A stretch of DNA of 64,000 bases. Origin: Leptospira fluminis. Lineage in GTDB: Bacteria > Spirochaetota > Leptospiria > Leptospirales > Leptospiraceae. Position numbers and translations under genes: made by a program. Below, in pieces: positions 48,265 to 56,927 of the stretch. Position 1 is the first letter of the stretch. Each line of letters starts with the position of its first letter. The stretch lies in the NCBI RefSeq assembly GCF_004771275.1, contig NZ_RQEV01000012.1, forward strand, positions 186,001 through 250,000, in the 5' to 3' direction. The notes beneath the pieces were generated by a model. It did not search any database. It was not told where the DNA came from and worked only from the letters and a program-made list of their open reading frames with translations.

Positions 48265-49732
48265 TCGATCTTTCGTAGGCTTTGGACAACTTTTCGCAGG
48301 TGTCCTCGAATTTCCTCTTATCATCCAGTTCGAATTTTCTCAGGATACTCGAATCGATCGCGTAATACGTGACTTTTCTTTCCAGAAAATCAGTCATCAT
48401 ATTGGCCAGATAAACTGTCTCCACCAAATCGGCGTAGATGCTCTTGGACACCATAAAGGGTCGGTGGTGGAATTCGATCATGCTCACGAGATCGGGAGGA
48501 AAATCCCATTTTTTAGCGAGCATTCCTCCTAACGTGGGGTGGGAAATTCCGATGGAGATCTCTTCGAAAATCGTGGAACTGCTTAAGTCTCTGTGCTTTT
48601 GGTAGGCGCTTAATTTTCGGAACAAAGCGGGGTCCAAAGCCAAAAGAACGAGTTTTCCCAGATCATGCAGAAGCGCGCCTGCGGCGGCGATATCGGCGAT
48701 TTTGGAAAAGCCCGCTCTTTGGGAAACTTGGCGGGCCAAGTAGCTGGTAAGATTGGAGTGGTTCCAGACTTCCTGGAGTTTCGTATATCTTCCCTCCATG
48801 ATTTTTCTGACTCCGGAAACGTAGAGAAGATTCCTCACGTTCTTCAGACCCACCACTTTTACGGCTTGTACGATCGTATTCACTTTATTCCTGCTGGCAA
48901 AACCCGCGGAATTGGAGAGCTTCAGTAAGTCCGCGCTCAGAGCCGGATTCTTTTCTATTTCGTTCGCGATCACTCCTAGGTCGGAATCCGCATTGTTACA
49001 CAGACTGATGATCCGAGTCAGAGTGTTTGGCAAGGGGGGAATCCCTTCTATCTCCGTAAATATGCGATCCTTCAATTTGGTGGTGACTTCCAGAGGGACG
49101 ATCTGTTTCGGCACGACAAGGGTGGCCCGAGTGAGTTTTCCGTCCGTCTCTATCTTGAATTTGTCCATTCCGATCCCGGAATTTTTCAGGAGAAGCTGTA
49201 TGAGAACAAGGCCGAGTCCCGCGCTTTCCTGGCTGTCCGCCATGGTTAAAAACGCTTCCGAAAGATCGTTGAATTTACTGGCGGATTCCAATCGGGCCTT
49301 GATCCGGTCCATTTCCTGGGGAAGGAGGGGCGCGTCGTTTTCTACGAGAAAGATCAGATTCTGGTTCAAGATCTTGGCTCGCAATCTGACGGAAAAGTTC
49401 GAACCTTTTAGGACGGATTCCTGCTCGTCCCATTTGTGAATGATCTCCTCCAAAAACCGCTTCATCCCTTTTTGGTACTGGGAAGGTTCGTTGATATTCA
49501 GACCTTCGGACAGAAAAAAGATCCGTTTGGCGTTGGCCTTATTTGCGTTCATCAGGAGCTCTTTCAGAATCGTGGAAATCACTTCCGTGAGGAAAAGACG
49601 GTCCAAATGGCCTAGGATTTGTAAAAGGAGGAGGTAAATTTGCTGGTGGTCTTCGTCGGATAGGAATCGATATTCTATGTCGATTTCTTTCCCTGAGGCA
49701 AGGGATTCCGCGGATTCGGGGACGTTCAACAT
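48251..49732 (-). CDS. HDOD-domain protein with N-terminal GHKL ATPase-like region
   Basis: About 493 residues from the ATG at 49732, which has GAGGGG upstream. The N-terminal half resembles a GHKL ATPase: ILKELLMNANKANAK is an N-box and ESAGLGLVLIQLLL a G2 box. The C-terminal half is an HDOD domain: GIPPLPNTLTRII, EIEKNPALSADLLKLSNS, and GALLHDLGK. HDOD proteins are regulatory and usually lack full HD phosphohydrolase activity. The fusion suggests a cytoplasmic signalling protein that binds a nucleotide and a partner. The frame extends upstream to 49888 without family resemblance. The ABC gene follows with a short overlap. Confidence 0.8.
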   Translation of the reverse strand: MLNVPESAESLASGKEIDIEYRFLSDEDHQQIYLLLLQILGHLDRLFLTEVISTILKELLMNANKANAKRIFFLSEGLNINEPSQYQKGMKRFLEEIIHKWDEQESVLKGSNFSVRLRAKILNQNLIFLVENDAPLLPQEMDRIKARLESASKFNDLSEAFLTMADSQESAGLGLVLIQLLLKNSGIGMDKFKIETDGKLTRATLVVPKQIVPLEVTTKLKDRIFTEIEGIPPLPNTLTRIISLCNNADSDLGVIANEIEKNPALSADLLKLSNSAGFASRNKVNTIVQAVKVVGLKNVRNLLYVSGVRKIMEGRYTKLQEVWNHSNLTSYLARQVSQRAGFSKIADIAAAGALLHDLGKLVLLALDPALFRKLSAYQKHRDLSSSTIFEEISIGISHPTLGGMLAKKWDFPPDLVSMIEFHHRPFMVSKSIYADLVETVYLANMMTDFLERKVTYYAIDSSILRKFELDDKRKFEDTCEKLSKAYERSNEEN

Positions 49733-49856
49733 GCCCCTCAAACTTAAGCCGCAACTCCTTGTTCGCAAGAAAAAAATTTCCGCTCTCCCCGAGGACTTCG
49801 GAACCGTTTGTCCGGGAGCGGAAATATACTGATCAGCGTCCGGGAGGCCGAAAGAA

Positions 49857-50156
49857 ATGGAGATGGAACCGAACCGAGAGAATTCCAAAGGAAGATTTGC
49901 GGAAGATCAAACCGATCTGGGACTCCAGGAAGAACTCCAGTTTTTTTTGGAGACAAGACTGAATGGACTCTTACAGGAAGCGGAATCCATGCGTACCGCC
50001 AAAAGCGTTAGGAAGGGAAGGAGGAAGAAATTCGGGGAAAAGGGACTTTCCGAAGGCAAAGAACAGGAATACTTGCCTTTTCTATGTCCTAGGCAGGAAG
50101 GAGTAGGGGAGGATCCTCCTTTTTCTCCGGCGGTAGGGCAGGGAAATGAAAATTGA
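49857..50156 (+). CDS. Small hypothetical protein
   Basis: A 99-residue soluble protein rich in Glu, Lys and Arg, with a basic middle (KSVRKGRRKK) and one Cys. No family is recognised. GGGAGG lies eight bases before the ATG, and codon use resembles its neighbours, which supports a real gene. It is divergent from the HDOD gene. Two other frames are also open here over shorter stretches, so the call is moderate. Confidence 0.55.
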   Translation: MEMEPNRENSKGRFAEDQTDLGLQEELQFFLETRLNGLLQEAESMRTAKSVRKGRRKKFGEKGLSEGKEQEYLPFLCPRQEGVGEDPPFSPAVGQGNEN

Positions 50157-50229
50157 CCTCGGTCGGCGGGCTTTTTTATATTCTTATTTGTTAAATAAGG
50201 ATGGACATTGCCGTTGAACCAGGATAGGC

Positions 50230-50484
50230 TTGAGAAGAATGGATAGCAGCTTCTACTACGAAGACGCCCCACAGGATGAACCTGAAAAACGCGATATTTT
50301 AGATATCATGGATTCCTACCGGTTCATGAATTCCTCCTATTTCTTCGATTTCCTCTCCGACGGCCGTTGGGACCATGGAAAAGGCTGGGTGGAAAAGAAT
50401 ATCAACCGAGACCAATGGGCGACCCGCTTCGTGCCGGGAACCATAGACCGTTATAAAAAACCCAGGGATTCTTCCCCGTTTTAA
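50230..50484 (+). CDS. Small hypothetical protein, probably Leptospira-conserved
   Basis: An 84-residue protein rich in Asp, Tyr and Phe, with SYFFDFLSDGRWDHGKGWV and a C-terminal WATRFVPGTIDRY segment. I do not recognise a domain, but the dense Trp/Tyr/Asp pattern looks constrained. The TTG at 50230 has AGGATAGG upstream; the ATG at 50239 is an alternative. A strong terminator lies 32 bases after its stop, which supports that it is transcribed. Function unknown. Confidence 0.65.
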   Translation: MRRMDSSFYYEDAPQDEPEKRDILDIMDSYRFMNSSYFFDFLSDGRWDHGKGWVEKNINRDQWATRFVPGTIDRYKKPRDSSPF

Positions 50485-50516
50485 AAAATTTCCCGCTCAA
50501 TGGTTTTAGAGAAAGC

Positions 50517-50544
50517 AAAAAGGACCTCATAGGAGGTCCTTTTT
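50517..50544. terminator. Bidirectional intrinsic terminator
   Basis: AAAAAGGACCTC at 50517-50528 pairs with GAGGTCCTTTTT at 50533-50544, a perfect twelve-base stem with an ATAG loop. Ts close the right arm and As open the left arm, so it can stop both the plus-strand small gene and the minus-strand gene that ends at 50571. Confidence 0.85.
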
Positions 50545-50570
50545 CGTATGGAATTGCTTTCCTTCTTTCC

Positions 50571-51419
50571 TCAATCCACCAATTTCAAACCGTCGATATT
50601 GATGATCCGTCGGAAAACCAATTTGTTTTTTTCCTTTTGCGGATTGAAGATCAAAACGGCGATCTTGTTGAATGTGAAATACCCGGGACGGTATTCCGTA
50701 TAGTGGTGGGAAAAGATCGTAGTCTTGTATTTCGCGTTGTATATCGTGTACGTGTGTTTGTTCAAGGAGTCGTGGCGTTGTTTTTGCAAATCCTCTGCGG
50801 TCTGAGGAACGTAATTGCTGACAAGTACCTTGTCCTTTGTCGGGCCCGTCTCTCCGTATAGAGTGATCGGAAGGGCGGTTTGGGGATTGTTCGTAAGGTA
50901 ATGCACAAGCTCGTTAAAGGAAGGGTTTCCTAGTTTCGCTTTTTCCCCTCTCGTGATCTTGTCTTCGTATTTCTTTTTGATTTCGGCGTAACGTTGGTCG
51001 CCCCAAACGGCCTTATTGTCCAACGGAGTCGGCATCAGGTTTTGGAAGTTGACCACCTTGGTATCTTCCTCCAGATCGTAGGTGCGCCATCTGGGAAACG
51101 GAACCAATTCGCGGTGTTCGTTCACTTTCGCGAGAGAGCTTTCGTTTACCGCAAGAATATAAACCGAAAAATTCGCCGCATCGAAGTCGCGATTTTCCAG
51201 TTCGACCATTACGTCCACGAATTCCCCTTTTCCGTTGTCCGCGTGTCTACGAAAGAAGGAGACTTCTTTTACGACCAATCGATCGTCGTAATACGCGAGA
51301 GGGTAGAACTCGATTCCCCCCTGGTTTGCAGCGGCCGGTTTTTCCGCATTTTGTCCTGATGCGGCGGTTCCCAAGATGAGTAGGAGTAGGGCGAAGGAAA
51401 GCTTTGCGAAGGATTTCAT
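50571..51419 (-). CDS. Exported hypothetical protein (282 residues)
   Basis: About 282 residues from the ATG at 51419, with a clear signal peptide (KSFAKLSFALLLLILGTAASG, in outline: basic start, Leu-rich core, cleavage after ASG). The mature protein is soluble and beta-rich at first (VVKEVSFFRR, VDVMVELENRDF), with a charged central helix and FRRIINIDGLKL at the end. No catalytic motif or lipobox is visible, so it should be periplasmic or attached to a periplasmic structure. I cannot name the family. A leader with competing inverted repeats lies upstream, and a strong terminator follows the gene. Confidence 0.75.
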   Translation of the reverse strand: MKSFAKLSFALLLLILGTAASGQNAEKPAAANQGGIEFYPLAYYDDRLVVKEVSFFRRHADNGKGEFVDVMVELENRDFDAANFSVYILAVNESSLAKVNEHRELVPFPRWRTYDLEEDTKVVNFQNLMPTPLDNKAVWGDQRYAEIKKKYEDKITRGEKAKLGNPSFNELVHYLTNNPQTALPITLYGETGPTKDKVLVSNYVPQTAEDLQKQRHDSLNKHTYTIYNAKYKTTIFSHHYTEYRPGYFTFNKIAVLIFNPQKEKNKLVFRRIINIDGLKLVD

Positions 51420-51493
51420 GCGTGTACTTGATCCCAATACGGTTCTTCTCAATAAATATCGACCGGAACCACTCCAAACTTAGCCGGTCCGGA

Positions 51494-51535
51494 GGTTTTT
51501 TCGGGAAAAACCGGAAAGATTGCCGTTTTTCCCGG
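51494..51535 (-). promoter_or_regulatory. Leader with mutually exclusive hairpins
   Basis: GGTTTTT at 51494-51500 can pair with AAAAACC at 51506-51512. The same A-rich arm, as CGGGAAAAA at 51502-51510, can instead pair with TTTTTCCCG at 51526-51534, extended by CGG/CCG. Both folds cannot form at once. The element is 75-116 bases before the start of the minus-strand exported-protein gene. A switch or attenuator role is inferred only. Confidence 0.4.
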
Positions 51536-51598
51536 AACCGTTGGAGCATTGTCCTCGGAAAAGGCGGTTTTGTCCAGTCCTACCGAAGGAAAAGAGGA

Positions 51599-51955
51599 CT
51601 ATCCCTTTTTGATGTGATTTTTTTCGTCTACGAGCACGACTTGGGGTTTGTATCCTTTCGGGAGGTCTTTTTCCTCCAAGGATCCGTAGGAGATGATGAT
51701 GACTTTGTCACCCTTCATCCCGAGGCGGGCAGCGGCGCCGTTCAGGCAGATTTCTCCCGAACCGCGTTTGCCTTCTATCAGATATGTCTCAAATCGGGCC
51801 CCGTTGTTTACGTTTACCACGGAAACTTTTTCATAAGGGAACATCCCAGCAGCGTCTACCAGGTCCATATCTACGGTTAGGCTGCCTTCGTAATTCAGAT
51901 CGGCGTCCGTTACCGTGGCGCGGTGTATTTTGCCCTTGCAAACTGTAATAAGCAT
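51599..51955 (-). CDS. panD: Aspartate 1-decarboxylase
   Basis: A 118-residue pyruvoyl enzyme that makes beta-alanine for pantothenate and coenzyme A. The self-cleavage site Gly24-Ser25 in NYEGSLTVD is intact; cleavage turns Ser25 into the pyruvoyl group. Other family landmarks are [10 protein letters not shown] at the start, [11 protein letters not shown], and [19 protein letters not shown]. The length is normal. It follows the Panacea-domain gene by 13 bp on the same strand. Confidence 0.96.
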   Translation of the reverse strand: MLITVCKGKIHRATVTDADLNYEGSLTVDMDLVDAAGMFPYEKVSVVNVNNGARFETYLIEGKRGSGEICLNGAAARLGMKGDKVIIISYGSLEEKDLPKGYKPQVVLVDEKNHIKKG

Positions 51956-51968
51956 GCTTTCGCCTTAC

Positions 51969-52541
51969 CTACTCGCTAAAAAGTACCTTAAATATTTTGC
52001 CGGAGATATTCAAAAGCGTTTTTCTCTTAAAGAAATGGATTTTGGTATTCATCGTTTCCTTGCTGAATTTGATCTCGGAAAATAGGGGAGTGATCACGTA
52101 ATTCTCGTATAGGTTCGGATACACCCTGTTTTCGTCGTTTACGCTTCCTTTGAAATTCTCCAATACCTTTCGCAGGATTCTTTTTTCCTGACGGTTCAAA
52201 TCCACTTCCTCTTCATGTGCCGGACCGACCCAGGTCAGGAGGTATCCCGCAATTCCTTTATCCGTCAATTTCGGCCGTACGTCTATTAGACGGTTTTCTT
52301 TCATATGAAGCAACGCTTGGTTCAAGTCCATCGCGTAGGGGGAATCCTCTAAATGGATGTATTTTTGGCCGGTAATGATTTTGGCGTATTTTTGAAAGAA
52401 TACTCCGTCCGCCAAATAAATCAATTTTGCGAGCTCTTGGCGGTTGCGGCCGTTGGGGGATTTTTGTAAGATAAAGGAGATGACTTCGAGCAGCTTTTCC
52501 ATGGATTTGTAAGCGTGGTACCGTCGGTTTTCCTCAAACAC
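51969..52541 (-). CDS. Panacea-domain (DUF4065 / SocA-like) protein
   Basis: A 190-residue protein, or 177 if it starts at the ATG at 52502. The segment RQELAKLIYLADGVFFQKY, then ITGQKYIHLEDSPYAMDLNQAL, matches the Panacea fold: a helix with K-L-I-Y-L-A-D followed by a substrate-mimic strand pair and a Y-x-M/P turn. Panacea proteins include SocA, an adaptor for ClpXP, and antitoxins of many toxin-antitoxin pairs. No toxin gene lies next to it: panD is downstream and lipB is divergent. It may be an adaptor or an orphan. The first start (GTG 52541) overlaps lipB by 27 bases. Confidence 0.65.
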   Translation of the reverse strand: MFEENRRYHAYKSMEKLLEVISFILQKSPNGRNRQELAKLIYLADGVFFQKYAKIITGQKYIHLEDSPYAMDLNQALLHMKENRLIDVRPKLTDKGIAGYLLTWVGPAHEEEVDLNRQEKRILRKVLENFKGSVNDENRVYPNLYENYVITPLFSEIKFSKETMNTKIHFFKRKTLLNISGKIFKVLFSE

Positions 52542-53177
52542 CCCGTCCCGTATGAAAGGTACATTCTTTTTCAGGAGAAGGCCAGGACAAAAAGAAAGGA
52601 AACGATTCTATTTTTGGAACACCCTCCCACAATCACTGCGGGGATCAATTATAATATCGGCAATCTATTGAGAGATCCGGAATTCCTGTCCAAAAACGGA
52701 ATTTCACTGCATTTTATCAAACGGGGTGGCGATTTTACGGCCCATGAACCGGGGCAGATCGTGGTTTATTTTCATCTGGATTTGAAGGCTCGGAATCTGA
52801 ACATTGCCGATTTTCTGAATGCGGTTCTGGCTTCCGCCGCGGAATCCGCCAAAAAAGTTTGGGATTTGGATTTGGTACAAAAGAAGGAATCCCCCGGTCT
52901 TTATTTGGCGGGCGATCCGGAAAGAAAAATCCTCTCCATAGGCGTGCTATTCAAATCCTGGTTCACGAGTTACGGAATCGCATTGAACCTTTCCAACGAT
53001 TTTTCGGCCTTTCGATGCATTCATCCTTGCGGTGGAGATTGGAAAAATATGACCTCCGTTTCGAAACTAAACCTGTATGCCGGGGATGACAGACAAAAGG
53101 AATGGATGTCCGCATTTTTGTCGAAGTTTTGGGAAAGAATTTCCGCCGGGAAATCTGAGCTGGAGCCTATAAACTAG
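52515..53177 (+). CDS. lipB: Octanoyl-[acyl carrier protein]:protein transferase (lipoyl synthesis)
   Basis: A 220-residue LipB that moves the octanoyl chain from acyl carrier protein to lipoyl domains. RGGDFTAHEPGQIVVY is the family signature, the catalytic Lys is in RKILSIGV, and the catalytic Cys is in IHPCG. FLEHPPTITAG opens the fold. The length is normal. The GTG at 52515 is used since no later start keeps the N-terminal strand. The gene is divergent from the Panacea-domain gene, and the two starts overlap or nearly touch. Confidence 0.92.
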   Translation: MVPSVFLKHPVPYERYILFQEKARTKRKETILFLEHPPTITAGINYNIGNLLRDPEFLSKNGISLHFIKRGGDFTAHEPGQIVVYFHLDLKARNLNIADFLNAVLASAAESAKKVWDLDLVQKKESPGLYLAGDPERKILSIGVLFKSWFTSYGIALNLSNDFSAFRCIHPCGGDWKNMTSVSKLNLYAGDDRQKEWMSAFLSKFWERISAGKSELEPIN

Positions 53178-53247
53178 GCCTGATCCCGCTTTTTCTCCTT
53201 TAGAGAACGGACCGAATCTACCGATTTTAAGGAAGAGAGGTCATCAG

Positions 53248-54318
53248 GTGCAGACTTTTAAAAACGTACTTTTCTTTCTATTTACTCTCTTAGTTTGCGA
53301 AGGAATCGCCGTAGGCGCTTCCGCCTGGTCCTTTTTGGAATCCGCCTCCGCATCCTTCGAACAATTGAAGATATCTTCGGATCATAGAGCCAGAGATACG
53401 ATCAGCTCCCTTTCCAAATCCACCGAAGCGAAATTGGATCTGGAAAAACTCGCCGATCTGGACTTTACTTTCGCCAGGTTGGTAAAGGTCACCTTGGGGG
53501 ATAAGGACGGATTTTGGATCAAAGAAATTTCCTTGGTGGACGACAGAGGAGTGGTGCTCGCGTCTTCGGAGGAAACGTTTCTGGAGGATCCGGTGCGCAA
53601 GAGAAAGCCCGAGAGCAAGTTTCTTTCTCCTACTTACACGGTCTCTCACCGTCTTAGAAAATGGCAGGTCGGCACTCCGGTTTTGCTTGGGAGTAGAAAG
53701 GACCTTTCCGTTTACGAGCAGCCTTTGCTGAAATATTTAGTTTCGTATTTTCCGGAGATCGGAGAGCCGGACGTTCTACTTTCCATGGGAGTGTATCATC
53801 CGGAAAAATTGGAGCGGGTGGCTTCGCTGTTCCTGACGTATGAGAGAGGGAATTTTACGAGATTCGTAAGTCATCAATCCGACCTGTTCTTTTGGATCAC
53901 CCAGAACAACGCTTGGATCGCCTTGATTTGCGCGTTATTCATCTCTTTCATCCATTTGCTCATTAAGAGTGCGGGACCTTCCGTTTCCGTACGATCCGAG
54001 CAAGCCCGGCCTGCGGCTTCTTCCGCTCCCTCTTCCGTCAGGACCGGCGGTTCTCCGCCTCTATGGGAAAAGGTGGATTTTGCTTCCACCGATGGACCGG
54101 TCCGCTGGCAAGGAGGAGCGCCAACTTCGGAAGCTGCACCTATCGCTTCCGCGCCTCCTAAATCCGTAGAGCCTGCTCCGGTTCGTAATACGATGCCTGC
54201 GAATCCTGTGCAAACGGTCGTCCCCGAGCAGAAGGTTTCCGTTCCCCAGAATCCGGTCGTCGTTTCCTCGCAGAGATCGGAAAGACCAGAGATTCTGGAC
54301 GCAATTTACTTGGGATAA
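53248..54318 (+). CDS. Two-helix membrane protein with extracytoplasmic domain
   Basis: A 356-residue protein. One helix lies near residues 6-28, then a periplasmic domain of about 190 residues with sensor-like features (IKEISLVDDRGVVLAS resembles a Cache/PAS-type strand pair), then a second helix near residues 225-245. A cytoplasmic tail rich in Pro, Ala and Ser of about 110 residues ends the protein. No kinase or other output domain is present. The GTG start has GAGAGG seven bases upstream. It precedes the STAS/zinc-ribbon gene by six bases, so they may work together. Family unknown. Confidence 0.65.
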   Translation: MQTFKNVLFFLFTLLVCEGIAVGASAWSFLESASASFEQLKISSDHRARDTISSLSKSTEAKLDLEKLADLDFTFARLVKVTLGDKDGFWIKEISLVDDRGVVLASSEETFLEDPVRKRKPESKFLSPTYTVSHRLRKWQVGTPVLLGSRKDLSVYEQPLLKYLVSYFPEIGEPDVLLSMGVYHPEKLERVASLFLTYERGNFTRFVSHQSDLFFWITQNNAWIALICALFISFIHLLIKSAGPSVSVRSEQARPAASSAPSSVRTGGSPPLWEKVDFASTDGPVRWQGGAPTSEAAPIASAPPKSVEPAPVRNTMPANPVQTVVPEQKVSVPQNPVVVSSQRSERPEILDAIYLG

Positions 54319-54324
54319 TTCCTC

Positions 54325-55071
54325 TTGGAACTGAAAACATCCCGTATTCGTAATATTCTAAGGATCTCCCCCGTAGGGGTTCTGGATTCGCATTCCTCTC
54401 CGGACTTTTTGCGTTTCTTAAAGTCCCGTTGGGAAGAAGGGGAACGGCTCTTTTTGGTCGTCTGCGATTCCATTCCGTATCTGGAGGAGGAAGGAATTTC
54501 CTGTCTGTCGGAGCTTAAGTCCTTTTTGAAGGAGAACGGCGGACAGGTCGCCTTTTCGAATTGGAACGAGGAATGCAAATTGATCCTAGGATTGTTCGGA
54601 ATGAATTCCTCTTTGCAGTCGTTCTCGGAGGAAAAAAGCGGAGTAGAATGGCTTTCTTCCTTAAAAATCGAAGATCGCCGTTCGACCCGGAAGAAGGCTT
54701 CCCTTTCCGAATTGCGGCAAACCAAACCTTTCCAGTTTTACTCTTCCCCACAGTCGGTTTCTCCCGAGGAGAAAACGTTTCCGGAGATCCGCTCTCTTCC
54801 GACGGTCGAAGAGGAATTTTCGAAAAACGTCGCTCCCGAAGAGCCGAAGAAAAGACAGGAAGAAGATTTTCCCGCGGAAAGCAAGTTGGAACAATCCGTG
54901 GAAAGAATCAGATCCACTCAGGAAAGGATTCTATACTGCGAATCCTGTCATTCCCGTTTGCGGATCAGACTGCCGGGAAGATACAAATGTCCTTCTTGCG
55001 GAATTCAGTTTGACTTGAATCGGATGGGCGGGGTTCGCTATCTGGAAAGACTCCTAGTCTCTCCGGAATAG
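54325..55071 (+). CDS. STAS-like domain protein with C-terminal zinc ribbon
   Basis: A 248-residue cytoplasmic protein. Residues about 10-100 resemble a STAS (anti-sigma-factor antagonist) fold: ISPVGVLDSHSSPDFLRFL, then LFLVVCDSIPYLEEEGISCL, and GGQVAFSNW. A charged low-complexity linker follows. The C-terminus is a zinc ribbon with CESCHSRLRI and CPSCGIQF. The start is a TTG six bases after the preceding gene. The pair could link a membrane input to a partner-switching output, but this is inference. It lies ten bases before murJ. Confidence 0.6.
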   Translation: MELKTSRIRNILRISPVGVLDSHSSPDFLRFLKSRWEEGERLFLVVCDSIPYLEEEGISCLSELKSFLKENGGQVAFSNWNEECKLILGLFGMNSSLQSFSEEKSGVEWLSSLKIEDRRSTRKKASLSELRQTKPFQFYSSPQSVSPEEKTFPEIRSLPTVEEEFSKNVAPEEPKKRQEEDFPAESKLEQSVERIRSTQERILYCESCHSRLRIRLPGRYKCPSCGIQFDLNRMGGVRYLERLLVSPE

Positions 55072-55080
55072 AAGGAAACC

Positions 55081-56670
55081 TTGTCCAAAGCAGCTTCGCG
55101 TAGCTTCGCATTATCTTTTTACACGTTACTTTCCAGAATCCTCGGACTTTTTCGGGATCATTTCATGGCGGTTTCTTTCGGGACCGGAATGGTAGCCTCC
55201 GCGTTTTCCGTTGCATATCGTTTGCCGAATATGTTCCGGAATCTTTTGGCGGAAGGAACATTGTCGCAATCCTTCATGCCCTTGTATTCGGAAGCCGGAA
55301 AGGAAGGAGAAGAAGCCGCGAGAAGAATGAGCGGTGCGGTGCTCGGATTCCTAATCGTAGTCCTTTCCGCGTTCGTTCTGCTGATGTTTTCCTTTTCCCC
55401 GTTCGCGATTCCTCTACTCGTGGGAGGATCGGCGGAATATTCCTCGTTAGTGATAGAGCTCACCTATATCCTATTTTTTCTGATCGTCACAGCCAGTCTT
55501 TCCTCCATATTCATGGCGATCTCGAACGTTAAGAACCGTTTCTTCGTACCTTCCCTTTCTCCCATCCTTTTAAATTTAAGTTATCTGGTCGTTTTTCTCT
55601 GCATCTTTCCTTTTATAGATTCCGATCTGCTCGGTAAGGTAAAGATACTCTGTTTCGGAATCATCGCCGGAGGAGTATTGCAGTTGCTCGTTCAGGCCTG
55701 GTATGTCGCCAAGAACGGAGAAGGCCCGATCTTTTCCTTGAATTACAGACATCCTGCCATCCGAAAAATTTTTAAATTGATGCTTCCCGCGGCTTTGGGC
55801 GGAGGATTTTACCAGCTCGGACTCTTGGTGGATATCTTTCTCGCGAATATGGTGCAAAATAACCATCCCGGTTTGGGCGCCGTGGTAAGTCTGGATTATT
55901 CGCAGAGACTCGTGCAATTGCCTACGGGAATCATCGGAGTCGCATTGGCGACCACCACCTTGCCGGCTCTACTCATCGCTTTAAAAGAAAACAGACATTC
56001 CGAGGTTCCGGATGAAATGTTAGGGGTCTTGGGCTTCGCTTCCTTTTTGACCGTTCCCGCAGCTCTGGGCATGGGACTTTTAGCGGGTCCCATCCTGGAT
56101 TCGATTTATTACGGGGGAAAATGGGATCATGTCGCGACGGAGACCGCCGTTCTTCCCCTGATTCTGTATTCGGTCGCGGTACCTTTTTACAGTATGAACA
56201 AGGTTTTGATCTCTTCGTTTTACGCGTTCCAGGATACCAAGACTCCGCTGAAAGTCCAGGCGCTTTCGTTCGGCTTAAATCTGATTTTGAATTTCTCGTT
56301 GGTGCATTCGTTGCAACATTCCGCGATCGCCTTATCTTCGGCGGTTTCCTCCATCGTTACATGGTTGATCCTTTCCCGGAGTCTTACCAAACACGGTGTC
56401 GTTTTTCCCTGGTCCGGTTTCGTAAGAAAGTCGTTCCGTTTGCTTCTACCTTTGGCGGCCCTATCCTCGGTACTGATTTTGTACAGATATTTTCTGCATG
56501 TGTCCGTCCTAAACGGACTTCGGGAAGCGGGTTTCGGGTACGCGAATTCCTCCCGCATTTCGCTTTTTTTTGCCATCCTCTTCGGCGGAGGTTCCTTTTT
56601 GGGAACGGCTCTCCTATGCAAATTGGATGAGATGAAATTAATCGCTGGAAAATTTAAAAGAAGACGTTAA
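55081..56670 (+). CDS. murJ: Lipid II flippase MurJ
   Basis: A 529-residue protein with fourteen or so helices, of the MurJ/MviN family, which moves lipid II across the inner membrane for peptidoglycan synthesis. The N-terminus has FYTLLSRILGLFRDH and SVAYRLPNMFRNLLAEG, the family signature, then LSQSFMPLY. The second half has YFSLN-type loops and AFQDTKTPLKVQ. The start is TTG at 55081. It is distinct from the O-antigen flippase at 3082. The next gene starts 23 bp later. Confidence 0.94.
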   Translation: MSKAASRSFALSFYTLLSRILGLFRDHFMAVSFGTGMVASAFSVAYRLPNMFRNLLAEGTLSQSFMPLYSEAGKEGEEAARRMSGAVLGFLIVVLSAFVLLMFSFSPFAIPLLVGGSAEYSSLVIELTYILFFLIVTASLSSIFMAISNVKNRFFVPSLSPILLNLSYLVVFLCIFPFIDSDLLGKVKILCFGIIAGGVLQLLVQAWYVAKNGEGPIFSLNYRHPAIRKIFKLMLPAALGGGFYQLGLLVDIFLANMVQNNHPGLGAVVSLDYSQRLVQLPTGIIGVALATTTLPALLIALKENRHSEVPDEMLGVLGFASFLTVPAALGMGLLAGPILDSIYYGGKWDHVATETAVLPLILYSVAVPFYSMNKVLISSFYAFQDTKTPLKVQALSFGLNLILNFSLVHSLQHSAIALSSAVSSIVTWLILSRSLTKHGVVFPWSGFVRKSFRLLLPLAALSSVLILYRYFLHVSVLNGLREAGFGYANSSRISLFFAILFGGGSFLGTALLCKLDEMKLIAGKFKRRR

Positions 56671-56693
56671 ACTCGTTCGGACTTGGATTTCCG

Positions 56694-56927
56694 GTGCGTA
56701 TCGAGGTAAAAGTCAAACCCAATTCCAAAAAAACCTTCGTCAGACAAGAGGACGACGGTTCCTGGACCGTAGCCGTTTCGGAACCGGCGATAGAAGGAAA
56801 AGCGAACGAGGCCGTGATCAAGGCGTTGGCCCGGGAATTCGACGTACCGAAACGCTCGGTACGCCTCCTTCATGGAGAAAAGGGAAAAAATAAGTTGATC
56901 GAAATTTTCCGTGAAAGCTCCGCATGA
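56694..56927 (+). CDS. DUF167 / YggU-family protein
   Basis: A 77-residue small alpha/beta protein of the UPF0235/YggU family: RIEVKVKPNSKK, then AIEGKANEAVIKALA and KRSVRLLHGEKGKNKLIEI. The fold is known from structures but the role is not. The start is GTG at 56694. It overlaps the giant-protein gene by four bases (ATGA), so the two are probably translated together. Confidence 0.88.
   Translation: MRIEVKVKPNSKKTFVRQEDDGSWTVAVSEPAIEGKANEAVIKALAREFDVPKRSVRLLHGEKGKNKLIEIFRESSA

Noticed and set aside
50157..50180. Terminator after the 99-residue gene, suggested by a run of six Ts.
   Set aside because: The bases before the T-run form at most a four-pair stem with a two-base loop, which is not a stable hairpin.
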